Notes: a model not told the origin generated them from the sequence alone. Counted from the stretch's first letter, positions 25,301 through 33,008 are shown. The stretch is 36,713 nucleotides of DNA from Eubacteriales bacterium (GCA_030529725.1 JAUMWI010000013.1:1-36713); one strand, 5' to 3'. Made by a program: numbers and translations.

Positions 25301-26035
25301 TTAATAGGGTGGGCGGCTTATGGGGAGAGTTGCCTCCGGAGATTCCGGGTAAGAGGCCACCAGCGCACCGCGAACCACCAGACGGTGATCCGCCACGCCG
25401 ATGGGCGTACAGGTGGTGAGCGTAATGCATCCGTATCCCCGGTTGCGGATAGGGTCCCAGTTGTCCGGCAGGATCACTTCCGTGCATTCCCAGAGGTACT
25501 GATAGACAGTACCATTATATATTAAATAGAGATAGTCCCCTTCTGTCAGGGTATTTAAATAGTAGAATTTACGGGAGGCCACCGGACGACCGTTGCGCGT
25601 TCCGTTGCGATGTCCGGCAATGGACACGTTGCCGTTTTCCTCTGTGGGAAGCTGGGCATAGGGATACAAACCGTCACCGGCTGCCAGCTTTTTGCCGGAG
25701 ACCCCGTCTAAAATACCCTCGTTGATCTCCAACTTAGGGATCACCAGGCGCATACTGCCGGACTGGTATTCCCTTCGGGCATCCGAGACATACAATTCCC
25801 CCACGGCATCCTCGCTGTTTGACGGCGCGGCGGTTTCGGGAATGCCCTCCAGAATGAAAAAGTCTATTTCTTCTTCCGCAGTATCCTCCATTGCCTCGTA
25901 GTCCATAGGCTGATTCGAAATCTGGGGGATCTCCACCGGTGTCTGCTGCATCCAAAGCATGGTCAACCCGCTGCCCAGCGCAAGGAAGGCAAGGCAGAGC
26001 AGTAATATAAAAATCACTTGTTTTCCTTTTTTCAC
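25301..26035 (-). CDS. Sortase, class D/E-like
   Basis: The 244-residue membrane-anchored transpeptidase has one N-terminal helix (VIFILLLCLAFLALGSGLTM), an acidic linker, and the sortase barrel from about residue 85. The catalytic histidine is in SIAGHRNGT, cysteine in ITLTTCTPIGVADHR and arginine in HRLVVRGA, so it looks active. It begins with GTG overlapping the regulator stop (GTGA), so translation is coupled. No LPxTG-type protein is encoded in the window, so its substrate is elsewhere or lost. Confidence 0.93.
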   Translation of the reverse strand: MKKGKQVIFILLLCLAFLALGSGLTMLWMQQTPVEIPQISNQPMDYEAMEDTAEEEIDFFILEGIPETAAPSNSEDAVGELYVSDARREYQSGSMRLVIPKLEINEGILDGVSGKKLAAGDGLYPYAQLPTEENGNVSIAGHRNGTRNGRPVASRKFYYLNTLTEGDYLYLIYNGTVYQYLWECTEVILPDNWDPIRNRGYGCITLTTCTPIGVADHRLVVRGALVASYPESPEATLPISRPPY

Positions 26036-26823
26036 AGGGCAACTCCTTCACTGTTAAAGAGTTCCAATGCCCGGACCGTGTAACGCAGCTGCGCAATCTG
26101 GCGGCGGCACTTCTGGTAAAATGCCTTTTCGATGCGCTCACAGACCATCAGGCTGTTTTCATAGTTTGCCGAGGGTAGCATGACCGCAAACTGCCTACCC
26201 GAGTACTGGGATACCACGTCACCCTGCCGCAAGCTGTTTTTCAGCGCCTTGCGCAGCTGTTCCATAGCGTAGATTTGCGTCTCCAGCGCAAAGCGATATG
26301 CCGCCTGATTGTACTGCATGTGGTAATAGGCGCTGCGCATGGTATGCCAGGTGGATTGGGTATTTTTCGGCAGGAATTCCCCCTGATACAATCCCATTGC
26401 CTTCCGATAGTTTTCCAACTGCAGAGAAACCGGAGTCTCCTCCCCTTCACATGCCCGGAGGAGCGACTCAAACTCGTCCGCATCCACCTTGCAGGAGATC
26501 TCGGGGTTCCATTGGTAGGCGCCCCAGGAGGACACGATGGGCTGACACTCCTCGTCGTTCCACAGGGGAAGCAGCAGCTTTCGCAGGCGGAAAATCAAAG
26601 TTTTCAGTGCGCTGGTGGGGTTTTGTCCATCTTCCTCGTCCCAAAACTGCTCAATGAGTTCCGTTTGCGGAACAGGCCGATGGCGGTTGAGGATCAGGTA
26701 GGCCAAAACTGTCCACATTTTCTGGGAACGGTAATCCTTTTCCGCCAGAACCCGCTCTCCGCGCGAGAGGGAAAACTCCCCAAACAACACCACGCGAATT
26801 TCAATCGGTTCCCGTTTCATCAT
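26032..26823 (-). CDS. SARP/BTAD-like transcription regulator with a probable internal deletion
   Basis: Of 263 residues, 1-100 form an OmpR-type winged helix (IRVVLFGEFSLSRGERVLAE, NPTSALKTLIFRLRKLLLPL), and 110-165 start a BTAD-like helical domain (LENYRKAMGLYQGEFLPK). From about residue 180 the protein passes abruptly to ALETQIYAMEQLRKALKNSL and RQGDVVSQYSGRQFAVMLPS, which resembles the second half of a degenerate GGDEF-like domain. Related full-length clostridial regulators, as I recall them, have the rest of BTAD and the first half of the GGDEF-like domain between. An in-frame loss of about 100 residues is inferred. It heads the sortase operon. Confidence 0.82.
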   Translation of the reverse strand: MMKREPIEIRVVLFGEFSLSRGERVLAEKDYRSQKMWTVLAYLILNRHRPVPQTELIEQFWDEEDGQNPTSALKTLIFRLRKLLLPLWNDEECQPIVSSWGAYQWNPEISCKVDADEFESLLRACEGEETPVSLQLENYRKAMGLYQGEFLPKNTQSTWHTMRSAYYHMQYNQAAYRFALETQIYAMEQLRKALKNSLRQGDVVSQYSGRQFAVMLPSANYENSLMVCERIEKAFYQKCRRQIAQLRYTVRALELFNSEGVAL

Positions 26824-26860
26824 CTGTCCCCATCCCCCATTTTCATAACTACTGAGTTAT

Positions 26861-26889
26861 ATCATAAAGCAGGCGGAAAAAGATTGCAA
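26861..26889 (-). promoter_or_regulatory. Promoter of the regulator-sortase operon
   Basis: On the minus strand TTGCAA (26884-26889), 17-bp spacer and TATGAT (26861-26866), about 40 bp upstream of the regulator ATG. Confidence 0.7.
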
Positions 26890-26937
26890 GAAGTCGAAAA
26901 GAGTTGGATGGCCGTTGCACCGTCCTTTGCCGGATTA

Positions 26938-27070
26938 TCGGGAAGGAAGATCGTGCGAAAGAAACCCGGGAGGGTGTCTTTCGCGGTTTTGATCATAAGT
27001 TTTGCAGCTTTTTTGAAAGTTGCAAAACTTTCTCAGCTTGTCGAAAATCATTTTTCGACAAGCTGAGAAA
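26938..27070 (-). repeat. Three-hairpin repeat element, copy 2
   Basis: Read on the minus strand: stem A is 27029-27047 paired with 27052-27070 (19 bp, core CTTGTCGAAAA), stem B GCAACTTTC/AAAAAAGCTGC is imperfect, then the shared ACTTATGATCAAAACC, stem C GCGAAAGA/TCTTTCGC, and the tail CTTCCTTCCCGA. Stem C differs from copy 1 by a matched pair change (GTG/CAC to GCG/CGC). The element fills most of the 398-bp gap between the regulator and tadA. Apart from it, the regulator promoter and the terminator below, 27096-27221 shows only a small TAATACC/GGTATTA-type hairpin. Confidence 0.85.
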
Positions 27071-27095
27071 AAGGACGCCTCACGGCGTCCTTTTT
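27068..27095 (-). terminator. Bidirectional hairpin terminator downstream of tadA
   Basis: AAAAAGGACGCC-TCAC-GGCGTCCTTTTT is a 12-bp perfect stem with a T run on either strand. It directly abuts stem A of repeat copy 2, sharing three bases. Confidence 0.85.
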
Positions 27096-27221
27096 CAATA
27101 TAAGATGGAAGATTGGATGAAAAGAAGCTATTGTCTCTTGCAGATACAAAGATAAAGGACGCTTGTTAACAAAGTTCGGGGAAATTTATTAAAAAAGTAT
27201 TAAATACCGCACGGTATTATG

Positions 27222-27668
27222 TTAAGTTCGAAGCTTGCGAAAGAATTCTTCCAACTCCTGCCGGCATTCCCGCTCCAGAATGCCGCCGACAAGTGATGGC
27301 GTATTGGGAAAGCTCTCCATGAATAGGTTCAGCACGCCACCGCAGGCGCCCATGTTCTCATCACGCGCACCGTAGTAGACGCGGGGGATCCGTGCATTGA
27401 TGATCGCTCCGGCGCACATGGGGCAGGGCTCCAGCGTGACATAGAGCGTACAGTCGTCCAGCCGCCACGAGCCAAGGTTTTCATTTGCCTCGGCGATCGC
27501 CTCCATTTCGGCGTGGGAGGCTGTGGCTTGTTTCTCTTCTCTGCGGTTGCGGCCGCGGCCGATCACCTCGCCGCCACGCACGATCACGCACCCGACCGGA
27601 ACCTCACCGTGCTTCGCCGCCTCCTGCGCAAGCGCAAGCGCCTCTTTCATGTATGTCTCGTGTTCCAT
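27222..27668 (-). CDS. tadA: tRNA adenosine(34) deaminase
   Basis: The 148-residue zinc deaminase converts A34 to inosine in tRNA-Arg(ACG). HAEMEAIAEA supplies the zinc histidine and catalytic glutamate, and EPCPMCAGAIINARI the two zinc cysteines. The C-terminus is normal length. GGAG lies ahead of the ATG. The gene stands alone and is flanked on both sides by inverted copies of the three-hairpin repeat. Confidence 0.96.
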   Translation of the reverse strand: MEHETYMKEALALAQEAAKHGEVPVGCVIVRGGEVIGRGRNRREEKQATASHAEMEAIAEANENLGSWRLDDCTLYVTLEPCPMCAGAIINARIPRVYYGARDENMGACGGVLNLFMESFPNTPSLVGGILERECRQELEEFFRKLRT

Positions 27669-27740
27669 ACGAATCTCCTGTTTGATATTTGGAATAATTG
27701 TCCATACTTCTCGTAAACTGAACTGTCAGAACGAGGAGGA

Positions 27741-27871
27741 CCGCTCGTCAAAAAATCCTTTTTCGACAAGCGGAGCAAGTTTTGCAGCTTTTTTGAAAGC
27801 TGCAAAACTTATGATCAAAACCATGAAAGACGTCCCCTCACGGGTTTCTTTCACACTATCTTCCTTCCCGA
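27741..27871 (+). repeat. Three-hairpin repeat element, copy 3
   Basis: Stem A is CCGCTCGTCAAAAA paired imperfectly with TTTTTCGACAAGCGG (27741-27772); stem B is TTTTGCAGCTTT with AAAGCTGCAAAA; the shared ACTTATGATCAAAACC follows; stem C ATGAAAGA/TCTTTCAC is imperfect at its base; the tail is CTATCTTCCTTCCCGA. From 27773 it is nearly identical to 533-629. It lies between tadA and the DUF2508 gene. ACGAGGAGGA occurs on both sides (27731-27740 and close to 27905-27914), so the insertion may have duplicated a ribosome-site-like target. Confidence 0.85.
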
Positions 27872-27920
27872 AGACTTTACTCCTCTTCGTTTTTCGACAG
27901 TCTGACGAGGAGGAAACTTT

Positions 27921-28187
27921 ATGCGCAAAGTCAATCTGCTTCGCTGTGACGTCGCAAGTGACAGCTCACTGCAAAGTCTATTTACCGATCTGTCCGAAAT
28001 GCGTTTCGCACTTTCACAGGCATATGAGCGCTTCAACAACACCGTGGAGCCAGAGCTTGTGGACGCCTGCGTGTTTGAGATCAATGCGGTCCAGTCGCGC
28101 TACAACTACCTGCTGCGTATCATCAAGGAGCGCGGCGGAGAAGCCGAGCGCAGGACCTGTTCCGAGGGGGTATGTTCATGGATTTAG
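27921..28187 (+). CDS. DUF2508 (YaaL-like) protein
   Basis: An 88-residue soluble helical protein; a DUF2508 assignment rests on size, the central AYERFNNTVEPELVDACVFE and the YNYLLRIIKE helix, and the position directly upstream of bofA as in Bacillus (yaaL-bofA). GAGGAGG lies 7 bp ahead of the ATG. The gene overlaps bofA by 10 bp. The last ten residues look unconserved. Function is unknown. Confidence 0.78.
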   Translation: MRKVNLLRCDVASDSSLQSLFTDLSEMRFALSQAYERFNNTVEPELVDACVFEINAVQSRYNYLLRIIKERGGEAERRTCSEGVCSWI

Positions 28188-28444
28188 AAAGCAAAGTCGC
28201 CCTTGCGCTGCTGTGCGCCTTTCTGGTGCTTGGTGTCGTGAGACTGTTCGCTGCGCCGCTGAAATTTGCACTCAAGGTCATCCTCAATACGCTTTTGGGC
28301 TTTCTCGCCTTGTTTCTGCTTGGTCTCACCGCACCGCTGACAGGGTTTGCGCTGGGGCTGAACCTGTTCAATGCACTCATCATCGGCATACTGGGTGTGC
28401 CGGGACTTGTTCTGCTGGTGCTGCTGCAGGCGGTGTTTATCTGA
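28178..28444 (+). CDS. bofA: Pro-sigma-K processing inhibitor BofA
   Basis: The 88-residue membrane protein has two or three hydrophobic helices and the BofA-type C-terminal segment FNALIIGILGVPGLVLLVLL. In Bacillus it holds the SpoIVFB protease inactive until late sporulation. The ATG at 28178 is preferred over 28172 because GAGGGGG is 7 bp ahead of it. It follows and overlaps the DUF2508 gene. Confidence 0.85.
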   Translation: MDLESKVALALLCAFLVLGVVRLFAAPLKFALKVILNTLLGFLALFLLGLTAPLTGFALGLNLFNALIIGILGVPGLVLLVLLQAVFI

Positions 28445-28454
28445 GGCTACATAC

Positions 28455-28491
28455 ACAGATCGTATTATTTCGACACAGTAATACGATCTGT
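28455..28491. terminator. Hairpin between bofA and the TtcA-like gene
   Basis: A 13-bp perfect stem ACAGATCGTATTA/TAATACGATCTGT with an 11-nt loop, followed on the plus strand by AATCATTTTT. It lies between two converging genes and probably terminates both. Confidence 0.75.
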
Positions 28492-28493
28492 AA

Positions 28494-29213
28494 TCATTTT
28501 TCAACCATTTCCCAGCCCTTAAGCGGATACCGCTGCATACCGCCGAAGATCTTCTGCTTGAGATCGGGGTACTTTTTCTCCAGCTCTGCGATCAGCTCCT
28601 TGACCTCCTGACGGCGGCTGGTGCCGTTAAGCGGGCAGGGATTGTGGACGACGGGCAGCTGCAGACGGTTCATTGCCGAACGCACCTGTTTCTCCCTGAC
28701 ATAGAGCAGCGGTCGGATCTGCGTAACGTCCATGCGGCTGAGGTACGTCACCGGCTGGAAGCAGCCGATGCGCCCTTCAAAAAGCATATTCATAAGGTAC
28801 GTTTCCACGGCATCGTCAAAATGGTGCCCAAGTGCGATCTTCTTGATGCCGCGCTGCGTGATGGCGGTATTCAGTGCGCCGCGTCGGAGCTTTGCGCACA
28901 GCGAGCAGGGATTCGACTCCTTACGGTCTTCAAACACGATCTCATAGATCGGCACTTCCACGCGCACATACTCCACGCCCAGCTCCTTGCAAAAATCCGA
29001 AACGGGCGTAAAGTCCATGCCCGGTGTTCCTCCGTCGATCGTCAGTGCGATGAGGTCAAAGTGCTTGGGGTAAAAGTTTTTCAGTCTTGCAAGGGCGGCA
29101 AGCGTCAGCAGAGAATCCTTTCCGCCGGAGACGCCGACAGCAACCGTCTCCCCCTGCTGTATCATGTCATAGTCCTCAATGCATCGGCGGACAAGTCCCA
29201 ATATTTCCTGCAT
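28494..29213 (-). CDS. TtcA-like PP-loop ATPase (tRNA thiolation family)
   Basis: A 239-residue protein with the ATP-pyrophosphatase loop VGVSGGKDSLLTLAAL, the CxxC motif NPCSLCAKLRRG and GHHFDDAVETYLMNM. These are features of TtcA/TtuA-type tRNA sulfur transferases, which hold an iron-sulfur cluster. A third cysteine in HNPCPLNGTSRR fits the cluster ligand. The start at 29213 has AAAGG 7 bp ahead; a TTG two codons earlier is less likely. The exact tRNA target is not established. Confidence 0.9.
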   Translation of the reverse strand: MQEILGLVRRCIEDYDMIQQGETVAVGVSGGKDSLLTLAALARLKNFYPKHFDLIALTIDGGTPGMDFTPVSDFCKELGVEYVRVEVPIYEIVFEDRKESNPCSLCAKLRRGALNTAITQRGIKKIALGHHFDDAVETYLMNMLFEGRIGCFQPVTYLSRMDVTQIRPLLYVREKQVRSAMNRLQLPVVHNPCPLNGTSRRQEVKELIAELEKKYPDLKQKIFGGMQRYPLKGWEMVEK

Positions 29214-29251
29214 AGGCAAACCTTTCTGTACATTTTTTCATTTGCTGTTTT

Positions 29252-29286
29252 AGAAAACAAGAGATAAATCGAGAAAACAAGAGATA
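29252..29286. repeat. Direct repeat upstream of the rplM promoter
   Basis: AGAAAACAAGAGATA occurs twice with a 20-bp period (29252-29266 and 29272-29286). The 20-bp period places the units on nearly the same face of the helix, so a protein-binding site is possible. Confidence 0.6.
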
Positions 29287-29320
29287 TTTCAAGTTATCTG
29301 TTAGCTAAATCAAATTATTG

Positions 29321-29349
29321 TTGACATTTTCCCATGTGAGTGCTATAAA
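29321..29349 (+). promoter_or_regulatory. Promoter of rplM-rpsI
   Basis: A perfect TTGACA (29321-29326), 17-bp spacer and TATAAA (29344-29349). Confidence 0.9.
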
Positions 29350-29352
29350 TAT

Positions 29353-29374
29353 CCTTGTTCCGATTTTAACAAGG
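29353..29374 (+). promoter_or_regulatory. Leader hairpin of rplM, candidate L13-type leader
   Basis: CCTTGTT and AACAAGG form a 7-bp stem with an 8-nt loop at about the predicted transcript 5' end. Firmicutes rplM mRNAs are known to carry an autoregulatory leader; whether this matches that family cannot be decided by eye. Confidence 0.5.
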
Positions 29375-29433
29375 GACAGGAAAAATGTAAAGCACAAGCT
29401 TTCATTCATAGATTAAATGGAGGAAAACACACC

Positions 29434-29865
29434 ATGTCCACTTTTATGGCGAACAAGGGCAACATCGAGCGTAAGTGGTACGTCATCGATGCCGCCGGCA
29501 AGCCCATGGGCAAGACCGCTGTTGCTGCAGCCGATCTTCTCCGCGGCAAGCTCAAGGTTACCTACACCCCGCACGCTGATTGCGGTGACAATGTCATCAT
29601 TATCAACGCTTCCAAGGCCATCCTCACCGGCAACAAGATGGAGCAGAAGTACTATCGTACTCACTCCGGTTGGGTCGGCGGTCTCAAGGAGACCAAGTAC
29701 CGCATCCTCATGGAGCAGAAGCCCGAGCTCGCCATGCGCGTTGCTGTCCGCGGCATGATGCCCCGCAACACCGTGACCAAGGACTCCCTCAAGCGCCTGC
29801 ACATCTACGCTGGTGAAGCTCACGAACAGCAGGCTCAGAAGCCCGAAGTCTTCGAAGTCAAGTAA
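29434..29865 (+). CDS. rplM: 50S ribosomal protein L13
   Basis: The 143-residue L13 has the core RKWYVIDAAGKPMGKTAVAA, GDNVIIINASKAILTGNKM and the signature VRGMMPRNTVTKDSLKRLHI. GGAGG precedes the ATG. It pairs with rpsI in the usual two-gene operon, but separately from the alpha operon and on the opposite strand. Confidence 0.98.
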   Translation: MSTFMANKGNIERKWYVIDAAGKPMGKTAVAAADLLRGKLKVTYTPHADCGDNVIIINASKAILTGNKMEQKYYRTHSGWVGGLKETKYRILMEQKPELAMRVAVRGMMPRNTVTKDSLKRLHIYAGEAHEQQAQKPEVFEVK

Positions 29866-29879
29866 GGAGGATATGAAGA

Positions 29880-30284
29880 ATGTATCAGTCTAAGAAGCCT
29901 TATCTCTACGGCACCGGCCGCAGAAAGTCCTCCGTCGCTCGCGTGCATCTGTTCCAGAACGGCACCGGCGCCATCACCATCAACGGTCGTGACATCGACG
30001 ATTACTTCGGTCTCGAGACCCTGAAGATGGTCGTCCGTCAGCCCCTGGTCACCACCGAGGAACTCGGCAAGGTCGACATCGTTGCTACCGTCGAAGGCGG
30101 CGGCGTTTCCGGTCAGGCCGGCGCTCTGCGTCACGGCATCGCCCGCGCTCTGCTGCTTGTCAACCCCGAATACCGCACCGCTCTCAAGAAGGCCGGTTTC
30201 CTTACCCGCGATCCTCGTATGAAGGAGCGCAAGAAGTACGGTCTCAAAGCCGCCCGTCGCGCACCTCAGTTCTCCAAGCGTTAA
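29880..30284 (+). CDS. rpsI: 30S ribosomal protein S9
   Basis: The 134-residue S9 has [20 protein letters not shown], the signature [20 protein letters not shown], and a C-terminal arginine (PQFSKR) that contacts P-site tRNA. It follows rplM by 14 bp with an AAGGAGG in the gap. Confidence 0.98.
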   Translation: MYQSKKPYLYGTGRRKSSVARVHLFQNGTGAITINGRDIDDYFGLETLKMVVRQPLVTTEELGKVDIVATVEGGGVSGQAGALRHGIARALLLVNPEYRTALKKAGFLTRDPRMKERKKYGLKAARRAPQFSKR

Positions 30285-30296
30285 CAAAACCGCTCA

Positions 30297-30333
30297 AAAT
30301 GCCCGAAAACTTCGGTTTTCGGGCATTTTTTTG
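30297..30333 (+). terminator. Terminator of rplM-rpsI
   Basis: A 15-bp perfect stem AAAATGCCCGAAAAC/GTTTTCGGGCATTTT closed by a TTCG tetraloop and followed by further T. Confidence 0.97.
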
Positions 30334-30367
30334 CTCTATGTCAATAGTTGCGGTAGAGGCTTTTTTC

Positions 30368-30400
30368 AAAAACAGTGCCGGAGCTTTCGCTCCGGCACTG
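30368..30400 (-). terminator. Terminator of the SLH protein gene
   Basis: An 11-bp perfect stem CAGTGCCGGAG/CTCCGGCACTG, followed on the minus strand by TTTTTG. Confidence 0.92.
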
Positions 30401-30437
30401 TCGCGCTATTTTGTTTGGTTCGTTCTCTCCGCGGCGA

Positions 30438-33008
30438 TTACAGCGTGAAGTACATACGGGTGCTGGAATCCATCATACGGATGAGGATGGTGGCAACCTC
30501 GCTGCGCTTGATGTTGTCGTTTGCGCCGAAGGAACCGGTGGTCTTGCCCGGGGTGTTGGCATAACCGGTCAGGATGCCGGCCTTATAGAACGTGTAGATC
30601 TTGGCGTTGGTGGAATCGTTGGCAAGATCGGGAATCTTGGTGATGCTGTTTCTCACAACATAGTCGGTCGCGGGAAGAGCATTATAGAAGACATCCACAT
30701 ACTCTCTGCGGGTCACTGCGGTGTTAGCCTTGGCAGCAGTGGGGGCAGAAACAATGATTCCATTCTTGATGGCATAATCCACATAGCTGTCATACCAGTT
30801 GCCGGTCTTGCTGTTTGTCAGCGTCACTGCACCGTCCTTCTTGAGCTGATGCATGCAGGCGGCAAGCTTGACCGCTTCCGCGTAGGTCATGTTGTCGTTG
30901 GGATTGAAGGTCGTGGCGGTCTTGCCGTCAATGAGACCCATGTTGTAGGCGCTCTTGACGTTGTTGTAGTACCATTCACCGATCTTCACGTCGGTGAAGT
31001 TCATAACGCGCTGCGGAGCGACCGTGATCACAACCCAACCGCTGACTTCCACGTCATCATCGTTCTTATCTTCGCCGTAAGCGGTGAAGGGGATATAGAC
31101 CTTGGTGCTGGTGGCGGTCAGATTTGCGCCCTTGAAGACAACATCGCCGATCTCATAGTCGGTCTTGCTGTCAGCATCGTAATAGAACTTATCGCTCGTC
31201 TTGGCGAGAGCGCCCGTATAGAGCGTGTTGTAGGAAGCATAGAGCACGCCCTCGAGCGTCGTGGGAAGCTTGTCGAACTTAACGTAGTCAAGCTCGCCCT
31301 TGCTGTATTCATCGGTGAAGAAATCTTCAAAGTCAGACGCCTTGAAGGTAACCACAGCGCCGGCGGCATTGGTGTACTTGATGTCCTCGTGAACAACGCT
31401 CACAACGACAGTGCCGTCAAATTCGTGTTTGTCCTTGTCGCTGTCGGTGGCATTGATGGTAAAGTCGATAGAAACGGTGTCCTTGACGTTCTTGCCGATG
31501 GCGAAGGTGACCTTGTCCATATCCTTGCAGGTGGTGGAGGAAGTCATCTTGGCGCCGTTGTAATACAGAACGCCATCGCCGGAGGAGGGCAGCTCAAAGT
31601 CAACATCATCGAGGGTGATCTTCGTGGATGTCTTGCTGGTGATGACATCCTCGTCGTAGGCGATCTCCTTCATCAGGGAAACGAAATCGTCATGCTCAAA
31701 GGTGACGGTCTCGCCGGCAACGCCGCTGTACTTGATCTCATACGCCTTCTGATAGACCGTGATGGTGCCGGTGGAGGCAACATCGTTCTTGTCGAGCGCG
31801 ACCACGTAGAGCACGCACTTACCGTTGGAGAAATCATCCTCATCCACGGTGATCTTGTCGTTCTTGTCGTTATGATCCCAGGTGGAATATTCCTTGTACA
31901 TGCTGTCCTTGAAGGAATCCGAACCGTCATAGACGTACAGATCCTCATAGGTGACCTTAAAGGTCACATCAGAGTCTGCCTTGGTGGCATAAACGCTGTC
32001 CTTGATCTCGCCCTTGGATGTGACGTCGATGGTCACGGTCACTTCGTAGCTGCCATCCTTCGTTTCGACACTGGCGGTAAAGCTTGTCGTTCCGAGGAAA
32101 CCGGCGTCCGCCTTGAAGTAGAGGGTGGCGGGCATTTCATCGCCTGCAAACGCATCCGCAGCCTTGCAGGTGCTCTTGGTGTAGAAATCGCCGTGGCTCA
32201 CGGCTGCATCGGCAATGGTGATTTTCTCAACTTTGGGTGTGCTGCCGAGATCTTCAAAACTCTTGATCTTCTTTGCAACATCGCTCTTCAGCGTATTGTA
32301 GGAAATGCCGAAGCTGCTGCCGTTGGCAACGCTGCCGGCAGACACAGAGAGCGTTTCCGCGGTGAATTTGACTGTCGCCGTGTAGCTCTTGCCGAGATAT
32401 TTGGCGGTGACAGTAACGTCCGCGCTGCCGTTGCCCACTGCGCTGACCACGCCGCTGCTGCTGTTCACGGTAACAACATCCGTGTCAGAGGACTTGTAGC
32501 TGTACTCTGCCCCAGCGATCTTTCCATTCTTGGTGTAGCTGCCCTCTGTTGCCTTGGCATACAGATAGACCTTATTGGTCAAATCAAACGTAGCATCGCC
32601 CTTGAGCTTCTTCTGTGTCGAAGTGACTTCAGACTTCATGGCAAAGTTGTCGTTGATCACCGTGATGGTGCAGGTGTCTGTATACTCAGTGGAATCCTTC
32701 TTGGCAACGCACTTGATGGTGTACTCAGTTTCTGCTGCCGTCACAGACGGTGCCTTCCAAGTGAGTGTGGATTTGGTGCCGCTCAAGCTCTTGAAAGAGC
32801 TGTCGCCGTCCTTCTGATAGCTCCAGGTGTACTTTGCACCGGAGATTCCGGGGAGCTCAGCCGTAAACTTAACGCTGACGCCCTCGATCACCTCAGTCAC
32901 ATCGTCTTCGGCGGTGACGGTCAGGCTATTCCCACCTGCGTTCGCAGGCAGGACAACAAGGCTCATTGTGAGCGCAAGTGTCAGCACCAGGGATAAAAAC
33001 TTTTTCAT
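30438..33008 (-). CDS. Exported SLH-domain cell-surface protein
   Basis: An 856-residue protein with a signal peptide (MKKFLSLVLTLALTMSLVVL, cleavage probably after ANA). Residues 28-110 and 125-215 look like immunoglobulin-like domains, the second a BIG2 type (SSSGVVSAVGNGSADVTVTA). Then come repeating beta-rich modules with recurring GVLYY/VTF motifs over about residues 335-650. Three S-layer-homology repeats at the C-terminus start near VMNFTDVKIGEWYYNNVKSA and end near SEVATILIRMMD; they would anchor it to cell-wall polymer. No enzyme motif is visible. It is monocistronic with an extended -10 promoter. Confidence 0.88.
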   Translation of the reverse strand: MKKFLSLVLTLALTMSLVVLPANAGGNSLTVTAEDDVTEVIEGVSVKFTAELPGISGAKYTWSYQKDGDSSFKSLSGTKSTLTWKAPSVTAAETEYTIKCVAKKDSTEYTDTCTITVINDNFAMKSEVTSTQKKLKGDATFDLTNKVYLYAKATEGSYTKNGKIAGAEYSYKSSDTDVVTVNSSSGVVSAVGNGSADVTVTAKYLGKSYTATVKFTAETLSVSAGSVANGSSFGISYNTLKSDVAKKIKSFEDLGSTPKVEKITIADAAVSHGDFYTKSTCKAADAFAGDEMPATLYFKADAGFLGTTSFTASVETKDGSYEVTVTIDVTSKGEIKDSVYATKADSDVTFKVTYEDLYVYDGSDSFKDSMYKEYSTWDHNDKNDKITVDEDDFSNGKCVLYVVALDKNDVASTGTITVYQKAYEIKYSGVAGETVTFEHDDFVSLMKEIAYDEDVITSKTSTKITLDDVDFELPSSGDGVLYYNGAKMTSSTTCKDMDKVTFAIGKNVKDTVSIDFTINATDSDKDKHEFDGTVVVSVVHEDIKYTNAAGAVVTFKASDFEDFFTDEYSKGELDYVKFDKLPTTLEGVLYASYNTLYTGALAKTSDKFYYDADSKTDYEIGDVVFKGANLTATSTKVYIPFTAYGEDKNDDDVEVSGWVVITVAPQRVMNFTDVKIGEWYYNNVKSAYNMGLIDGKTATTFNPNDNMTYAEAVKLAACMHQLKKDGAVTLTNSKTGNWYDSYVDYAIKNGIIVSAPTAAKANTAVTRREYVDVFYNALPATDYVVRNSITKIPDLANDSTNAKIYTFYKAGILTGYANTPGKTTGSFGANDNIKRSEVATILIRMMDSSTRMYFTL

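Noticed and set aside
27068..27095. The AAAAAGGACGCC hairpin as part of the repeat element
   Set aside because: It is absent from copies 1 and 3 and has a standard terminator form, so it more likely belongs to tadA.
27523..28611. A long plus-strand frame running across tadA, the hairpin repeat and bofA
   Set aside because: It runs out of frame through DUF2508 and bofA and antisense to tadA; no ribosome site and no coherent domain.
30375..32996. An 873-codon open frame on the plus strand opposite the SLH protein
   Set aside because: It is the complement of a gene with signal peptide, Ig-like and SLH domains; its translation shows no family and arises from the biased codon use of the minus-strand gene.
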